A DNA stretch of 49,375 bases from a virus, in IMG/VR virus record IMGVR_UViG_3300047094_000914, positions 1 through 49,375 of that record; one strand, written 5' to 3'. Positions 1-9,962 of this stretch are shown in pieces (position 1 is the stretch's first letter; the number at the start of each line of letters is the position of its first letter). A model generated the notes under the pieces. That model was not told where the DNA came from. It did no database searches and saw only the letters and a program-made list of their open reading frames with translations. The position numbers and the translations under genes were made by a program.

Positions 1-2309
1 CAGCGTTTAATGCTCAAAATTCAACAGGTAAACCTGAATCTAACAAACAAAATGTTAAATATCCATATTATGTTGACGGAATAACCGGTAATACATATGG
101 AATCCCTTATATGGCGTCAGTTCCTCAAACTGTATATAATAGAGCGGCTATGAGAGGATTTTTTACAGGTAATACAACCGCAACTACAATTAATTGGAGT
201 GCGTTAACAAATAGCCAATATACAATTAACTCTAACTATCTTGTAGATATGTCTACATTAACAGGTGGTAGTGTTATTCAATTAGTATATTCAGGGTGTA
301 ATTCAAATATTGTAAGATTACCAATGATTGGTGATTTTGTTACAATATATTATGATGGTCAAGGAGAATATAATTGTTATTGTGAACCAGGTGTAACACC
401 AACATCAACCCCAACTCCAACAGTAACACCATCAATAGATTCTTCACCAACCCCTACACCAACACCAACTCAAACAACTTATTTATGTGAGTCACCTACA
501 CCTACACCAACACCTTCCTCAACTTGTTGTACAACACCATTACCTCCGACTCCGACTCCACCTAACTGTGAGATGTCAATGAGTAGTTGTTATCCGATAT
601 TAACTTATAAAATTGTGGATATTTGTTTAGGTCATTATACATTAGACAGACCAACACCTGATTTTTCAAACTTTTCAAGTGGATGTTTTGCTAGAGTATT
701 AGTATACCCACCAAATATGACTACAATATACGATAGTGTTACACCAAGTTCTCATTGGAATCAAAATGTTATTAATTTTGAATCTTTATGTAGTACAGAC
801 GAGTCCGATGTTAAAATTTGGAATATGAATATTCCTTGGTCGGAAAATCCTGCTGGGTTGTATGATTCATTTTATAAAGGTTATCAATATTTTGGTTCAG
901 CGTCTTATTTAGGTAGTAAAGAATATTTTGGATATATGTCAGATAGTGGACAAACCGATACAAGTGTTGTTTATTATTATAATTCATTTGATGAACAAGT
1001 TGTTGTTCAACCAAGTGAGCAAAAAGCTATTGCTATTATTCACTATACTAATCAATCAATTGATTTCTTCTATGGTGAGAAATTTGCCTTTGAACCTTAC
1101 GACCCTAATAATCCTACAGATACAACGGGTGAAGCTCGTAACTTTAGATTACATTTACCTTGGTTAATGTGGCATAAAAATCCTGAATGTTGTAAAGGTG
1201 AAACTTTTTGGGTTGACCCACCGGGTTTTGATGACTTAACTGATGAAGGAAGTCCATTATTTGAAGTTGAGTATTTATATTCTACTAAAAATACGGATAT
1301 GAATATGCCGGGTATTAGATATTATCAACTTTGGGACACCCATCCAAATAGTAACGGGTTACCAAGTAGAGTTGGTAAAGTGTTCCCTGATTCACAAATT
1401 ATTATAATTGATGATGAGGAGATTATCGCAGCAATGTCTTACAAGTCAAATCGTAACTGGACATTACCCGCACCTAAAGTTGGTCTAACAACACCTAACA
1501 CTTGTGTGGTTGAGAATAATCAACCAACAGTTAACGGTATATTAACAGCGGACACTGAATATATGTACGTAACTTATAGATTTAGTAATACCGATATTTT
1601 TACGAATTCATTACATTGTAATTACTACACCAAAATTCAAGGACCAAACATTTCTTGTGGAGGTTTAACTGAACAAAACGTTTCAATTAGATTTGGAGCT
1701 GAATTCCCTTGTTTAAACCAACCAACGTTAATTCCAACCACAACTACCACAACGACAACAACAACGACTCTGTGTCCTTCCTGTGACTTAATAACAGGGT
1801 TTTACGCTGACACATTCCAAGTTATTTGTCAAAAAGTAATTGGTACAGGTAGACCTGACCCGAATGATTGGAAAATAATTGATTTTACACCTCAAATAAG
1901 TGCAACCACAATCAATGGTTATTTAACCGTAGATAGTTTAACAGGAACAACATTTACAATCACTGAAGAAAACTATGCAGCGGCTGATGATTATAACTTA
2001 AATCTATTCATTCCATTAGTAGATAATAATACAACTTCACCTTCATTAAATTTTGGTGATGAATATTATTTCTACGGTTCATTAGAAACGGATATTGAAG
2101 CAACCATTTATGAAATGAAATATAAGATTAATCTTGGTCAAGCAGAGTTTCAATCAACATCAAACCCTACATGGACTAAAGGAACAAGTTCATATATTAC
2201 TGAAATTGGGCTTTACGATTCTGATATGAATCTTATGATTGTATCAAAGCTACAATCTCCTGTGTTAAGACAAGGGATTCAACAGTTTTTGGTTAAATTT
2301 GATTTCTAA
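1..2309 (+). CDS. Virion structural / tail fibre-like protein, 5' partial
   Basis: The reading frame is open from base 3, so the gene begins outside the window and the ATG at 111 is internal. Visible in order are a Pro-Thr linker (396-563), a Cys-rich patch, a long middle region rich in aromatic residues, an 11-residue Thr tract (1737-1769), and a C-terminal segment containing ITEIGLYDSDMNLM. That last motif resembles the TEIGLYD signature of tail-collar fibre proteins (DUF3751-type), which suggests a fibre or collar protein on the virion surface. It ends with tandem stops (TAA TAA), and the resolvase gene starts 7 bases later, so the two are probably co-transcribed. The Thr tract uses all four Thr codons, so it is not a simple microsatellite expansion. 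The virion role is inferred from composition, the C-terminal motif and the tail-gene neighbours. Confidence 0.7.
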   Translation, partial: AFNAQNSTGKPESNKQNVKYPYYVDGITGNTYGIPYMASVPQTVYNRAAMRGFFTGNTTATTINWSALTNSQYTINSNYLVDMSTLTGGSVIQLVYSGCNSNIVRLPMIGDFVTIYYDGQGEYNCYCEPGVTPTSTPTPTVTPSIDSSPTPTPTPTQTTYLCESPTPTPTPSSTCCTTPLPPTPTPPNCEMSMSSCYPILTYKIVDICLGHYTLDRPTPDFSNFSSGCFARVLVYPPNMTTIYDSVTPSSHWNQNVINFESLCSTDESDVKIWNMNIPWSENPAGLYDSFYKGYQYFGSASYLGSKEYFGYMSDSGQTDTSVVYYYNSFDEQVVVQPSEQKAIAIIHYTNQSIDFFYGEKFAFEPYDPNNPTDTTGEARNFRLHLPWLMWHKNPECCKGETFWVDPPGFDDLTDEGSPLFEVEYLYSTKNTDMNMPGIRYYQLWDTHPNSNGLPSRVGKVFPDSQIIIIDDEEIIAAMSYKSNRNWTLPAPKVGLTTPNTCVVENNQPTVNGILTADTEYMYVTYRFSNTDIFTNSLHCNYYTKIQGPNISCGGLTEQNVSIRFGAEFPCLNQPTLIPTTTTTTTTTTTLCPSCDLITGFYADTFQVICQKVIGTGRPDPNDWKIIDFTPQISATTINGYLTVDSLTGTTFTITEENYAAADDYNLNLFIPLVDNNTTSPSLNFGDEYYFYGSLETDIEATIYEMKYKINLGQAEFQSTSNPTWTKGTSSYITEIGLYDSDMNLMIVSKLQSPVLRQGIQQFLVKFDF
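396..563 (+). repeat. Pro-Thr linker repeat (ACACC/CCAAC units)
   Basis: Low-complexity coding stretch of alternating Pro and Thr codons, interrupted by a short Cys-containing segment. The 15-base string ACACCTACACCAACA at 498-512 occurs inverted at 3608-3622 and 3626-3640 in the converging fibre gene. It encodes TPTPT in both genes. A second shared block, ACTCAAACAA, is also inverted and encodes T-Q-T in both. Confidence 0.85.
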
Positions 2310-2315
2310 TAAATT

Positions 2316-2915
2316 ATGAAAAAAACACTTAAAGAAAGTCCTAAAGTTTTAGGATTAGATGTGAGTACAAAAACAATTGGTTGGGCGTTATTTGATATAC
2401 AAAGTCAACAACTACTTGAATTAACTCATATATCACCCGTTCCAAAACCAAAAGAAGAAAATAAAATAAAAGAATTACTTCTAAAAGGTCAAATCTTTAG
2501 AACTAAACTTTTAGAATATAAAGACATGGGTATTACTAAAGTTATTATTGAAGAACCTTTATTGAACTCAAACAATGTTTACACAGTTCAAACTTTATTA
2601 AGGTTCAATACTTTAGTTACTAAAGAGATATATGATGTATTAGGTGTCGTACCTGATTTTATATCAACATACAATTCTCGTAAATTCGCCTTTCCGGAGT
2701 TAACTCAATTAAATGATAAAGGTAAATACGTACTATTCGGAGGACTTCCTAAAGACATTGACAAGAAAATGATTATATGGGATTTAATAGCCAAAAAAGA
2801 ACCTCAAATCACTTGGTTATATACAAGAAACAATACCCTGAAAAAAGAAAATTTTGACCAAACAGATGCTTACTGTTGTGTTATAGGTCATATGAAACAA
2901 GAAAAAATATGGTAA
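2316..2915 (+). CDS. RuvC-like Holliday junction resolvase (RNase H fold)
   Basis: A 199-residue protein with the layout of RuvC-family resolvases. The first strand is GLDVSTKTIGWALFD with acidic residue D15; the second acidic motif is IIEEPL (E79/E80); the C-terminal helix is DQTDAYCCVIG with D181 and D184. These fit the D-E-D-D metal site that cleaves four-way DNA junctions. In phages such enzymes resolve recombination and replication intermediates, often before packaging. It lies 7 bases after a fibre gene and is followed at once by a bidirectional terminator. It is on the opposite strand from the other DNA-metabolism genes, about 19 kb away. RuvC-fold proteins also include Piv/IS110-type recombinases, but I see no such extra domain here. 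Family assignment is firm; the substrate is inferred. Confidence 0.82.
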   Translation: MKKTLKESPKVLGLDVSTKTIGWALFDIQSQQLLELTHISPVPKPKEENKIKELLLKGQIFRTKLLEYKDMGITKVIIEEPLLNSNNVYTVQTLLRFNTLVTKEIYDVLGVVPDFISTYNSRKFAFPELTQLNDKGKYVLFGGLPKDIDKKMIIWDLIAKKEPQITWLYTRNNTLKKENFDQTDAYCCVIGHMKQEKIW

Positions 2916-2922
2916 AAAAAAT

Positions 2923-2949
2923 AACCCCCTTTTAACGAGGGGGTTTTTT
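2923..2949. terminator. Bidirectional intrinsic terminator between convergent genes
   Basis: CCCCCT (2925-2930) pairs with AGGGGG (2938-2943). The stem is preceded by an A-run and followed by TTTTTT, so it has a U-tract on both strands. It sits in the 35 bases between the resolvase stop and the stop of the converging SprB-repeat gene and can end transcription from either side. Confidence 0.9.
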
Positions 2950-2950
2950 A

Positions 2951-5900
2951 TTATAAACAAGACCCTCCGGACAGATTAATTTCAAATGTAGAATCCTCAG
3001 ATATATTTACATTTAAAAACTCAACAACTTGAGTTTGAGGTTCAAGATAGTTAAATGTTATTGTTTGTGGTGATAAATAAGTTACACCATCTACAATCAA
3101 GGAAACACATTGACTTTGATTTAATGTACTAACAACGGTTATGGATAAATCACCATTAAAACCTGAATGTACACCAACAAATGGACTACTAATATCAATT
3201 GGGAATGTAGAATCATTAGAAAAGTAAAATGGTGGTGAAATATTTGTTATGTTACAATTAGATTTATATACTGTAACTAAAAAATTATTAGTTATTGGTT
3301 CAATATTATTTATACCTTCTTGACATTCATCACATTCTCTACCTTCATTAAATGGGTAAATAGTGTTAGATACTGATGTGAAATAATTAGTATTAAATAC
3401 TAAAGCACCAAACGGAATTGATGATGGTAAACCATTATAAGTATTAATTAATGACCAACATTCAGGTTTACTATCCGGTACATTGAAAACAAACACGTCA
3501 CCAATAGTTAATGTCGGTAATACTAATATTGGTTGTAAGATAACTTGTGACTCTCCATCCACTAATAAACAAGACGAATATAAATACCATAATTGAGCCG
3601 AACTAGATGTTGGTGTAGGTGTTAATGTTGGTGTAGGTGTTGGAGTTTTAGTCATTGTTGGGGTTATTGTTTGAGTAGGCGTTGGTGTCATTGTTTGAGT
3701 AGGTGTTGGACTTGGCGATTGACCAGGTGTTGGTGTGTTAGTAGGTGTTGGTGTCTGTGTTGGTGTTGACGTTGGAGTTAATGTTGGTGGTAAACTACAA
3801 TATTGACAAGAAATATTATATTCAATAAACATATCAACAGTTACATCAGTTGCTACCAAATATTGTTCTTCACATTTTGCAATCACTTGAATCCCATTAT
3901 TTAATGGGTCAATATTAACTTGAGCAACTTGGTCAAAAGTTTTTAGTAACGCAACTAAAGCGTCAAAATATTCATTATCTGTTGGGAAATCATTTAATGC
4001 GGTACTGACATAAAATTGTGAAATATTAGTAATAACTCCAATTGTTGCGACAATATTGAATACCGCTTGATTAAGTATACAATTTGTGTATCCGGATGTT
4101 AAATCATAATACCCTTCATTCAACATTTGTTTAGGTCCTTTTTTAACTAACTCACCAATGTTTTCAAATTCACTATCACAAATATTAAACGTTTGAAACG
4201 ACGATATTGAATCAAATCCGTCTATAGTTACCTCTCTATTTTTAACACATCCTTCACTATCGGTTACTTGTAAACTGTATGTTCCGGCACTTAAATTACT
4301 TAAATAATACCCTGTTTGACCATTTACGTTATTACTCCATAATAATGTGAATGGTGGTATTCCATTTGTAATATATGCAGAAACTGTTCCATCATTACCA
4401 TTGTTAGCGTTAGTACCTGATAACATAAAATCAACATTATTTGATGTTTCTATTTCAAAACTACCTGTTTGCTTACAAATAACACCAGGAGTTGATTCTG
4501 TTATTTCTAACGAATAATCTCCATAATATAAATTATTAAAAGTATAAGCACTTAATGGTGTTTGAATAGATTCATAAGAAAATTCACCCCCAACGGTATA
4601 TGTGTAAGGCGGTGTACCACCTGATACTGTAATGGCAACATAACCATTATTTAAATTACAGGTTGTACCGGTAGTATCTGCAGTAAACGTAAATAAAGGA
4701 ACATTATTTATAGAAATAGGTGAACTAACATAAGTGCAACCCCCATTATCTGAAATAGTTAAAGTATAAGTCCCCGACGCTAAATTAGGAAAAGCCCAAC
4801 TTCTAAAATTAGTAGGGTCAATAATACTATTACCTAAAGAATCTGTTAAAGTATAAGTAAAAGGAACTGCACCACCACTTACCTCAATATTTATTTTACC
4901 ATCACGATTACCACAATTTGAATTAGTTGTTGTTATACTTACAATATTAAACCCGTTTGGAGGTATAATTGTTGTTGTTGGAGTTATTTTACATAAAGCC
5001 GCGTCAGTAACTTCAACAGCAAATGGTCCACCACCAATATTATAAAATGTTTGAGACGAACTAAAAGAAACTGCTACCACCCCTGTCGATGCTGAATAAT
5101 AATATGGACCAGTACCTCCCGTAATTACAAGAGTTACTTGACCATCACTATTAAAACATGTTGGAGGTATCACACTAAATTCACCAAATCCTAATGGGTC
5201 AACTTCTGTCACAGTCGCACTTTGTGATTGTGTACATCCTAAACTATCTGTTATCACTACGGAATAAACACCCGCAGTTAAACCCGTAATAAAATCTGTT
5301 GTTTCACCATTTGACCATAAATAAGTAAATGGTGGATTACCGGTAAGACCTGTTACATATATTTTTCCCGAATCAACATTACCACATCCGGAATCCATTA
5401 CAGTATAAAATCCCCACGTAATATTTGTCGAAGGTTGAATAATAGTTGTTTCACTCTGACCACTACATCCACCACCATCGTCAGCATTAACGTAGTATAT
5501 ACCCGGAGATAAATCATTAAAAATATAATTATTAGTAAATGATACCCCTGAAGTAATAAAACCTGTTAAGGTATTATATAAACTAAACGTACTTATACCA
5601 TAAAGATTAGAAGTTTGCCCTGTTAATACCCCATTATTGTTATTACACGTCGTGTTTGATATCCCAACAATACTTGCACATGTACCACTAGAAATATTAA
5701 TATTAACCGGTAATGAAGTCATAGTAGGTGAACATGAATCAAGGATATTAAATGAATATGTTCCCGCCGACAGTGTTGTTGCGGTATAACCTGTAACACC
5801 GGCACCTAATACAATAGTCCCTAACGCAGGACTAACCCACTGAATACTATAATCCGGTGCGGTTCCTGTTATATCAATACTAAACCCACCTAAATTAGAA

Positions 5901-5953
5901 TTAGTACAATCTCCCGATAAACTCGTTAATACATATGATAAACTACAAGCCAT
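2951..5953 (-). CDS. Tail fibre/adhesin with SprB-type repeats
   Basis: A 1000-residue protein. Roughly residues 1-575 hold about seven repeats of 70-90 residues. Each starts near a Cys followed by NxxG and carries an [13 protein letters not shown] strand, a LSAGTYS-like turn and a closing DSxGC. Clear examples are [19 protein letters not shown] and [14 protein letters not shown]. This is the SprB repeat pattern, known from the Flavobacterium gliding adhesin SprB. A non-repeat domain (about 580-715) follows, then a Pro-Thr linker (about 721-782) and a C-terminal domain ending in GGSCL. No signal peptide is seen, as expected for a virion protein. Its ATG overlaps the stop of the upstream gene as TAATG, implying coupled translation. 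It is the last gene of the wedge/fibre cluster, the usual place for receptor-binding fibres. That role is inferred. Confidence 0.75.
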   Translation of the reverse strand: MACSLSYVLTSLSGDCTNSNLGGFSIDITGTAPDYSIQWVSPALGTIVLGAGVTGYTATTLSAGTYSFNILDSCSPTMTSLPVNINISSGTCASIVGISNTTCNNNNGVLTGQTSNLYGISTFSLYNTLTGFITSGVSFTNNYIFNDLSPGIYYVNADDGGGCSGQSETTIIQPSTNITWGFYTVMDSGCGNVDSGKIYVTGLTGNPPFTYLWSNGETTDFITGLTAGVYSVVITDSLGCTQSQSATVTEVDPLGFGEFSVIPPTCFNSDGQVTLVITGGTGPYYYSASTGVVAVSFSSSQTFYNIGGGPFAVEVTDAALCKITPTTTIIPPNGFNIVSITTTNSNCGNRDGKINIEVSGGAVPFTYTLTDSLGNSIIDPTNFRSWAFPNLASGTYTLTISDNGGCTYVSSPISINNVPLFTFTADTTGTTCNLNNGYVAITVSGGTPPYTYTVGGEFSYESIQTPLSAYTFNNLYYGDYSLEITESTPGVICKQTGSFEIETSNNVDFMLSGTNANNGNDGTVSAYITNGIPPFTLLWSNNVNGQTGYYLSNLSAGTYSLQVTDSEGCVKNREVTIDGFDSISSFQTFNICDSEFENIGELVKKGPKQMLNEGYYDLTSGYTNCILNQAVFNIVATIGVITNISQFYVSTALNDFPTDNEYFDALVALLKTFDQVAQVNIDPLNNGIQVIAKCEEQYLVATDVTVDMFIEYNISCQYCSLPPTLTPTSTPTQTPTPTNTPTPGQSPSPTPTQTMTPTPTQTITPTMTKTPTPTPTLTPTPTSSSAQLWYLYSSCLLVDGESQVILQPILVLPTLTIGDVFVFNVPDSKPECWSLINTYNGLPSSIPFGALVFNTNYFTSVSNTIYPFNEGRECDECQEGINNIEPITNNFLVTVYKSNCNITNISPPFYFSNDSTFPIDISSPFVGVHSGFNGDLSITVVSTLNQSQCVSLIVDGVTYLSPQTITFNYLEPQTQVVEFLNVNISEDSTFEINLSGGSCL
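3608..3790 (-). repeat. Pro-Thr linker repeat, inverted relative to 396-563
   Basis: About 61 codons of Pro/Thr with some Gln, Ser, Met and Asn, joining the middle and C-terminal domains of the SprB-repeat protein. Two copies of TGTTGGTGTAGGTGT (3608-3622 and 3626-3640) are exact reverse complements of the 15-base string at 498-512. Both are in the TPTPT frame. Confidence 0.85.
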
Positions 5954-8900
5954 TAATTACATAAAATTTCAAAATTTATTCCAACATTCAATTTAAAATT
6001 GATTCCCGTATCATTTACTGAACAAATTGAGTTATAAACAATAACGTCAGTATCATTTAAAATATACTCATAACCGTACAAATCTAAACCATTTAATGCA
6101 GTTTCTAATGCGGTGTTCCATTGAGCCGTTGTTGGTGAACTCAAATCAGTGTTTGTATATCCTGTACCTGTAAAGAATTGATTTTGAACTATTTCAACAT
6201 CATCTAAACTTAACACCACATACCAAGTACTTTTTAAAGTATTCAGTTTACAATCATCTAACTCATAACCTTGTGGCTCCAAATAATTAGTTAACAGATA
6301 TCCTAACACCGCACTAAATTCTGTCAATAGAGGATTAGTTTGCCATGGATAGATAGAACATTGTACTGACTGAACATCACAGTCATAAGTGTAAAGGTTA
6401 CTAACCATTGAACATGGGTTACAAGGAACTGGTATTAATTGACAACCTTCTTGTCTTCTCCAAACAAATTTTTGTCTATGAAAGATAGAGTTTTCATATT
6501 TAACACCCGTATTCCATATTGTACTTGCTGGAACCATTTGTTCAACTAATCTCACCCAATAATCACCCATTCCATCTACATACTCAATCATATTAGTATA
6601 GTTGAAACTACCATCCGGTACTCCGGCTAATTTTTGAGCGTCTAAATATTTCCAATAAATTGACTGAAGGGTTGGATACCCCATTGTTTTACCGTCAGTT
6701 GAGAATTGTCTATTTCTAACATTAATCATGTTTTTCCAAAATGTTTGAGCAAACTCAAAGAATGTCTTACGTTTTGGTTGTGGATTTATTTCTGTCCAAT
6801 CCACACCACCTCTCATTGGATAATTAGATACCGGATTCGGGTCACAATATGTTGGTTGAATATAATTTAAACCTTCATTTGGTATTGGGAAATTATATTC
6901 CCTTGACATAGTCCATACATCATATGAAAGACCTTGAGCCGGATTCAAAAATAAATCGGTATTTTTGGCATTAAGAACTAACGCATCGTTTGTTGTAAAA
7001 TATCTTGCGTTGTATCCACCTTCTAAATTTGAACGTAGTCCAACTTCGGTATCAACCCAACTTTTATTATTATCAATAGTTTGAGTTAGATTATACCCTA
7101 AAGTCATAAAAGGAAAATCTCTAAACCTATTAAAATATTCTTGACCATAACTATATGGTGTTAGAACTGTTTGATAATTAGGATTTGCACCTGTAAATAC
7201 ACTATTAGTAAAACTTACTTCTTCAGGAGCTCTATGTTTTGGTGTTTGTTCAAACCAACCACTACCTTTTTCAAAGAAAAAATCCTCAGTATTTGGTGGT
7301 GCTTTAGGAAATCCTAAATCATCCATTGGATACTCGTCTTTAGTTATATTAACATCTTTAATTACTGTGGTTGTTGTAAAACCAGTATATTCAATATCTC
7401 TTAATCTATATGTATTACCCGCCTCAAGTGTTGGTAGTTCTTGAGTATACGTACCACCTGATATTTGAGCAAACTGTGTGTTGAATTGATTAACATTAAT
7501 TCTTTGGTCAGCTAAATAAATGTATTCGTTAAATTCAACTAAAGCGTCAGGGGCACCAATTAAAGCCATTAACGTTTCAATTGATTTTCTTGTACCTTTT
7601 GATTTAAACAAATATGCCGAGTTTAATATTAAGTTTCTATAATATTGATAATTTAACTCATCAGGTGTTGTAGCATCTGAAATACCCGGATATTGAGACC
7701 TATCAGTATTTGTTTGACCAAAAACTGAACTTAAAAAATCATCTGTAGATACAGGTGACATATTTGTTTGCCAACCTAATGTTTGCGCTAAGTTTTTAAG
7801 TAACTGAGATGGGATATCATCACCAGGGTTATAATGAACTGAGTTCATAAACGCTAACGCACTTATGAATTTATTTGTTTCGTCAAAACTTCTACCGTAA
7901 ATTTGTAATACCTTTTCCATTTTTTGACCTATTGTGTCAAACTCTTGGAACGCACCGGTAGTTAAAAATCTTGCAACAATGTTGGTTTTATACTCATCCA
8001 TTGATACACCAATATCATTTAATTGAACTAAATAATTGGTGAACGCATTTGTTACAATATCTAAATTCCAAGAACCATTTAATGGGAATGTTATAAATTC
8101 CTGTGAAGAAAAATATGTTCCATCTTCAGCGTCTCTTGGCACATTAAAACTCGCAGTGTATTTTGGTGTAACATTTCTATTTAAAAGAAAATTTTCAACC
8201 TCATCTAAATGTTCATTGAAAATTCTATTAACCTCATAATCATTTGGTCTAATAACTAAATCATCAAAAGTAACTGTTTGAAATGGAAATGGATGACCAC
8301 TAACACTTATGTTTAAAGTCCCCGATGTCATCGATGTTGTTGGAATAATCGCAGTTACATTATATCCATTACCATTATAATATAAACTATAATTAGCGTA
8401 TTGAACCGTCATATCTCTAAGCGAAGATACCTGAATCTCTTTTAATTCAAGGTTTCTAGTTGAGTTAATAGTAAAATCAATCGCAAAAGGATTCCTTAAA
8501 CGAGCGACATCTAAATCAAAACTAGTAATATTGTCAATCTCATTATAACTTATATTTGTTGCCGTTTCTCCTTTAATATAGTTCTCACCCATAAGGGTTG
8601 CTTCAAGCGCCGCAGGGAATTTTGCGATGATTGTTTCAACTGCTGTGGATAATCTTTTCACTAAAGACCCGTATTGAGTAAAATTAGTAATTTGACTTAA
8701 ATCAAAATTTGGATAAACTTTAAAGTTATTTTCAAATATAGTTCTTGACTGAAGTGTACTCTCTAATCCTAACCCTTCTAAACTGATTGGGTCGGAGAAT
8801 GTACCTGTGTTAAACTTTCTATTTGTTTTTTCATTAAAAGAAGTCGCAAATTCAAAATTACCCTGTGTCAAACCACCCCCCGTAACTAGTTGGAAACCAA

Positions 8901-8970
8901 CTAAATCATCAGAGAATGAACTTGCACCGGATGGACCTTGTGGAGGACATGTAAATTTTTGTAATGCCAT
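5953..8970 (-). CDS. Large baseplate protein with P2 gpI-like segment
   Basis: A 1005-residue protein. The middle region has [15 protein letters not shown], then a [16 protein letters not shown] stretch and, about 75 residues later, [20 protein letters not shown]. That layout resembles the core of P2-type tail protein I, where an LxxLAxxLG motif precedes an hr.KGT..al...l...G motif. In contractile tails the gpI/gp7 class joins the baseplate wedge to fibre-bearing parts. A Cys pattern ([15 protein letters not shown]) and a Cys-rich C-terminus are present. TAATG overlaps join it to genes on both sides (stop/start at 8970 and at 5953), so it belongs to a coupled structural operon. The rest of the protein is unrecognised. 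The gpI resemblance is by eye and moderate; a virion role is likely from the neighbours. Confidence 0.55.
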   Translation of the reverse strand: MALQKFTCPPQGPSGASSFSDDLVGFQLVTGGGLTQGNFEFATSFNEKTNRKFNTGTFSDPISLEGLGLESTLQSRTIFENNFKVYPNFDLSQITNFTQYGSLVKRLSTAVETIIAKFPAALEATLMGENYIKGETATNISYNEIDNITSFDLDVARLRNPFAIDFTINSTRNLELKEIQVSSLRDMTVQYANYSLYYNGNGYNVTAIIPTTSMTSGTLNISVSGHPFPFQTVTFDDLVIRPNDYEVNRIFNEHLDEVENFLLNRNVTPKYTASFNVPRDAEDGTYFSSQEFITFPLNGSWNLDIVTNAFTNYLVQLNDIGVSMDEYKTNIVARFLTTGAFQEFDTIGQKMEKVLQIYGRSFDETNKFISALAFMNSVHYNPGDDIPSQLLKNLAQTLGWQTNMSPVSTDDFLSSVFGQTNTDRSQYPGISDATTPDELNYQYYRNLILNSAYLFKSKGTRKSIETLMALIGAPDALVEFNEYIYLADQRINVNQFNTQFAQISGGTYTQELPTLEAGNTYRLRDIEYTGFTTTTVIKDVNITKDEYPMDDLGFPKAPPNTEDFFFEKGSGWFEQTPKHRAPEEVSFTNSVFTGANPNYQTVLTPYSYGQEYFNRFRDFPFMTLGYNLTQTIDNNKSWVDTEVGLRSNLEGGYNARYFTTNDALVLNAKNTDLFLNPAQGLSYDVWTMSREYNFPIPNEGLNYIQPTYCDPNPVSNYPMRGGVDWTEINPQPKRKTFFEFAQTFWKNMINVRNRQFSTDGKTMGYPTLQSIYWKYLDAQKLAGVPDGSFNYTNMIEYVDGMGDYWVRLVEQMVPASTIWNTGVKYENSIFHRQKFVWRRQEGCQLIPVPCNPCSMVSNLYTYDCDVQSVQCSIYPWQTNPLLTEFSAVLGYLLTNYLEPQGYELDDCKLNTLKSTWYVVLSLDDVEIVQNQFFTGTGYTNTDLSSPTTAQWNTALETALNGLDLYGYEYILNDTDVIVYNSICSVNDTGINFKLNVGINFEILCN

Positions 8971-9887
8971 TATTCAGTTATGTTTGTAAAGTTTTTACTA
9001 AAATCAATATTATCACCTCTATTTTGTCTAACTTCATATAATAACGTATTAAATTGGTCTCTAATTTCGTATAGATTATATTGTTGGTAAATGTTGTTAT
9101 TCGCGTCGTAAATAGTGTAAATACCATCATCCATAGATTTAGTTTGATTACCATAAAGAGCAATTGCCAATGTTGAGAAATCTTGGTCTGCAATCTCAAT
9201 ATCAAGTGTTATCGGATTAAAGAAGGTATTAGACATTATAATAGTTTGATTTGGCTGCCCAATATATGGGGTCGCATTTGGTTTGTTTGTCGGAGATGAC
9301 GACGGAGAAACAGTACAAAAGATTAAATTTGTATTGTTATCAGTATATCTATATCTAATTGCTTTTTGTGAAGTATTTGTTAAATTTTGTACAACCGGTT
9401 CACAAAAGAATGATGATGTTACAATTCTAAAAAAATTAGGTATTTTTGTTCCATCAGAGTTTAAATACTCAATTCTAAAACCAACTAAACCTTGATTAAC
9501 AAATTTATTTCTAAATTGACTTGGAACATTATTTAAATCAATAACAAGTCCTTTTACGTTAGGTAATGATGATAACACACCACAATCTAATATACTCGTT
9601 CTAATCTCCGCAGGTCTTATGTATAAGGTGTAGATACCTAATTGGTTAAATTGTTCCGCAGGCAATCTTAAATTGTATAACCCACCTAATATTTCTACAT
9701 TAGGGTTAGGACTTGAAGGATTTGTCTGTGAATTATTAAAATAAGGTCTCAATATAGATACCGCATCTAACTTTGTTAATACAAAATTATCTGTTTCATC
9801 TCTTGATGGTGTATAATTAAGAATGATGTCCACATCTTCGGGTGATACATCTGCGGGTCTTATAGTTCCATAGGTGCCAGTCGCCAT
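8970..9887 (-). CDS. Structural protein of the wedge/fibre cluster, unknown function
   Basis: A 305-residue protein with no domain I can name. It starts MATGTYGTIRPADVSPEDVD and has Ser-Pro-rich tracts (PSSPNPN and SPSSSPTNKPN). The C-terminal half holds a conserved-looking stretch around DFSTLAIALYGNQTKSMDDG and YNLYEIRDQFN. No signal peptide or membrane helix is seen. Its stop overlaps the next start (TAATG at 8970), and a 75-base AT-rich spacer separates it from the gene before. Position among baseplate genes suggests a baseplate or fibre-adaptor protein, but this is inference only. Confidence 0.6.
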   Translation of the reverse strand: MATGTYGTIRPADVSPEDVDIILNYTPSRDETDNFVLTKLDAVSILRPYFNNSQTNPSSPNPNVEILGGLYNLRLPAEQFNQLGIYTLYIRPAEIRTSILDCGVLSSLPNVKGLVIDLNNVPSQFRNKFVNQGLVGFRIEYLNSDGTKIPNFFRIVTSSFFCEPVVQNLTNTSQKAIRYRYTDNNTNLIFCTVSPSSSPTNKPNATPYIGQPNQTIIMSNTFFNPITLDIEIADQDFSTLAIALYGNQTKSMDDGIYTIYDANNNIYQQYNLYEIRDQFNTLLYEVRQNRGDNIDFSKNFTNITE

Positions 9888-9962
9888 TATATTTCTTTTT
9901 TAATTAATTTATTATTTTTAGTGTTTTTTTGTTTCATATTGATAAATATCAAATTTATGTTT

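Noticed and set aside
928-1167. Short ORFs in other frames inside large genes (for example 928-1167, 8807-8989, 25086-25409)
   Set aside because: They lie wholly or almost wholly within well-supported genes, lack leaders and have unlikely protein composition.
396-3790. Pro-Thr DNA repeats as a CRISPR array or iteron origin
   Set aside because: Repeats are in-frame coding sequence with irregular spacing and no unique spacers.
1-5953. Diversity-generating retroelement acting on the fibre genes
   Set aside because: No reverse transcriptase and no template/variable repeat pair with adenine-biased differences are present in the window.
9939-9952. Palindrome TTGATAAATATCAA in the 75-base spacer
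   Set aside because: It is short and AT-rich with no T-run after it; too weak to call an operator or terminator.
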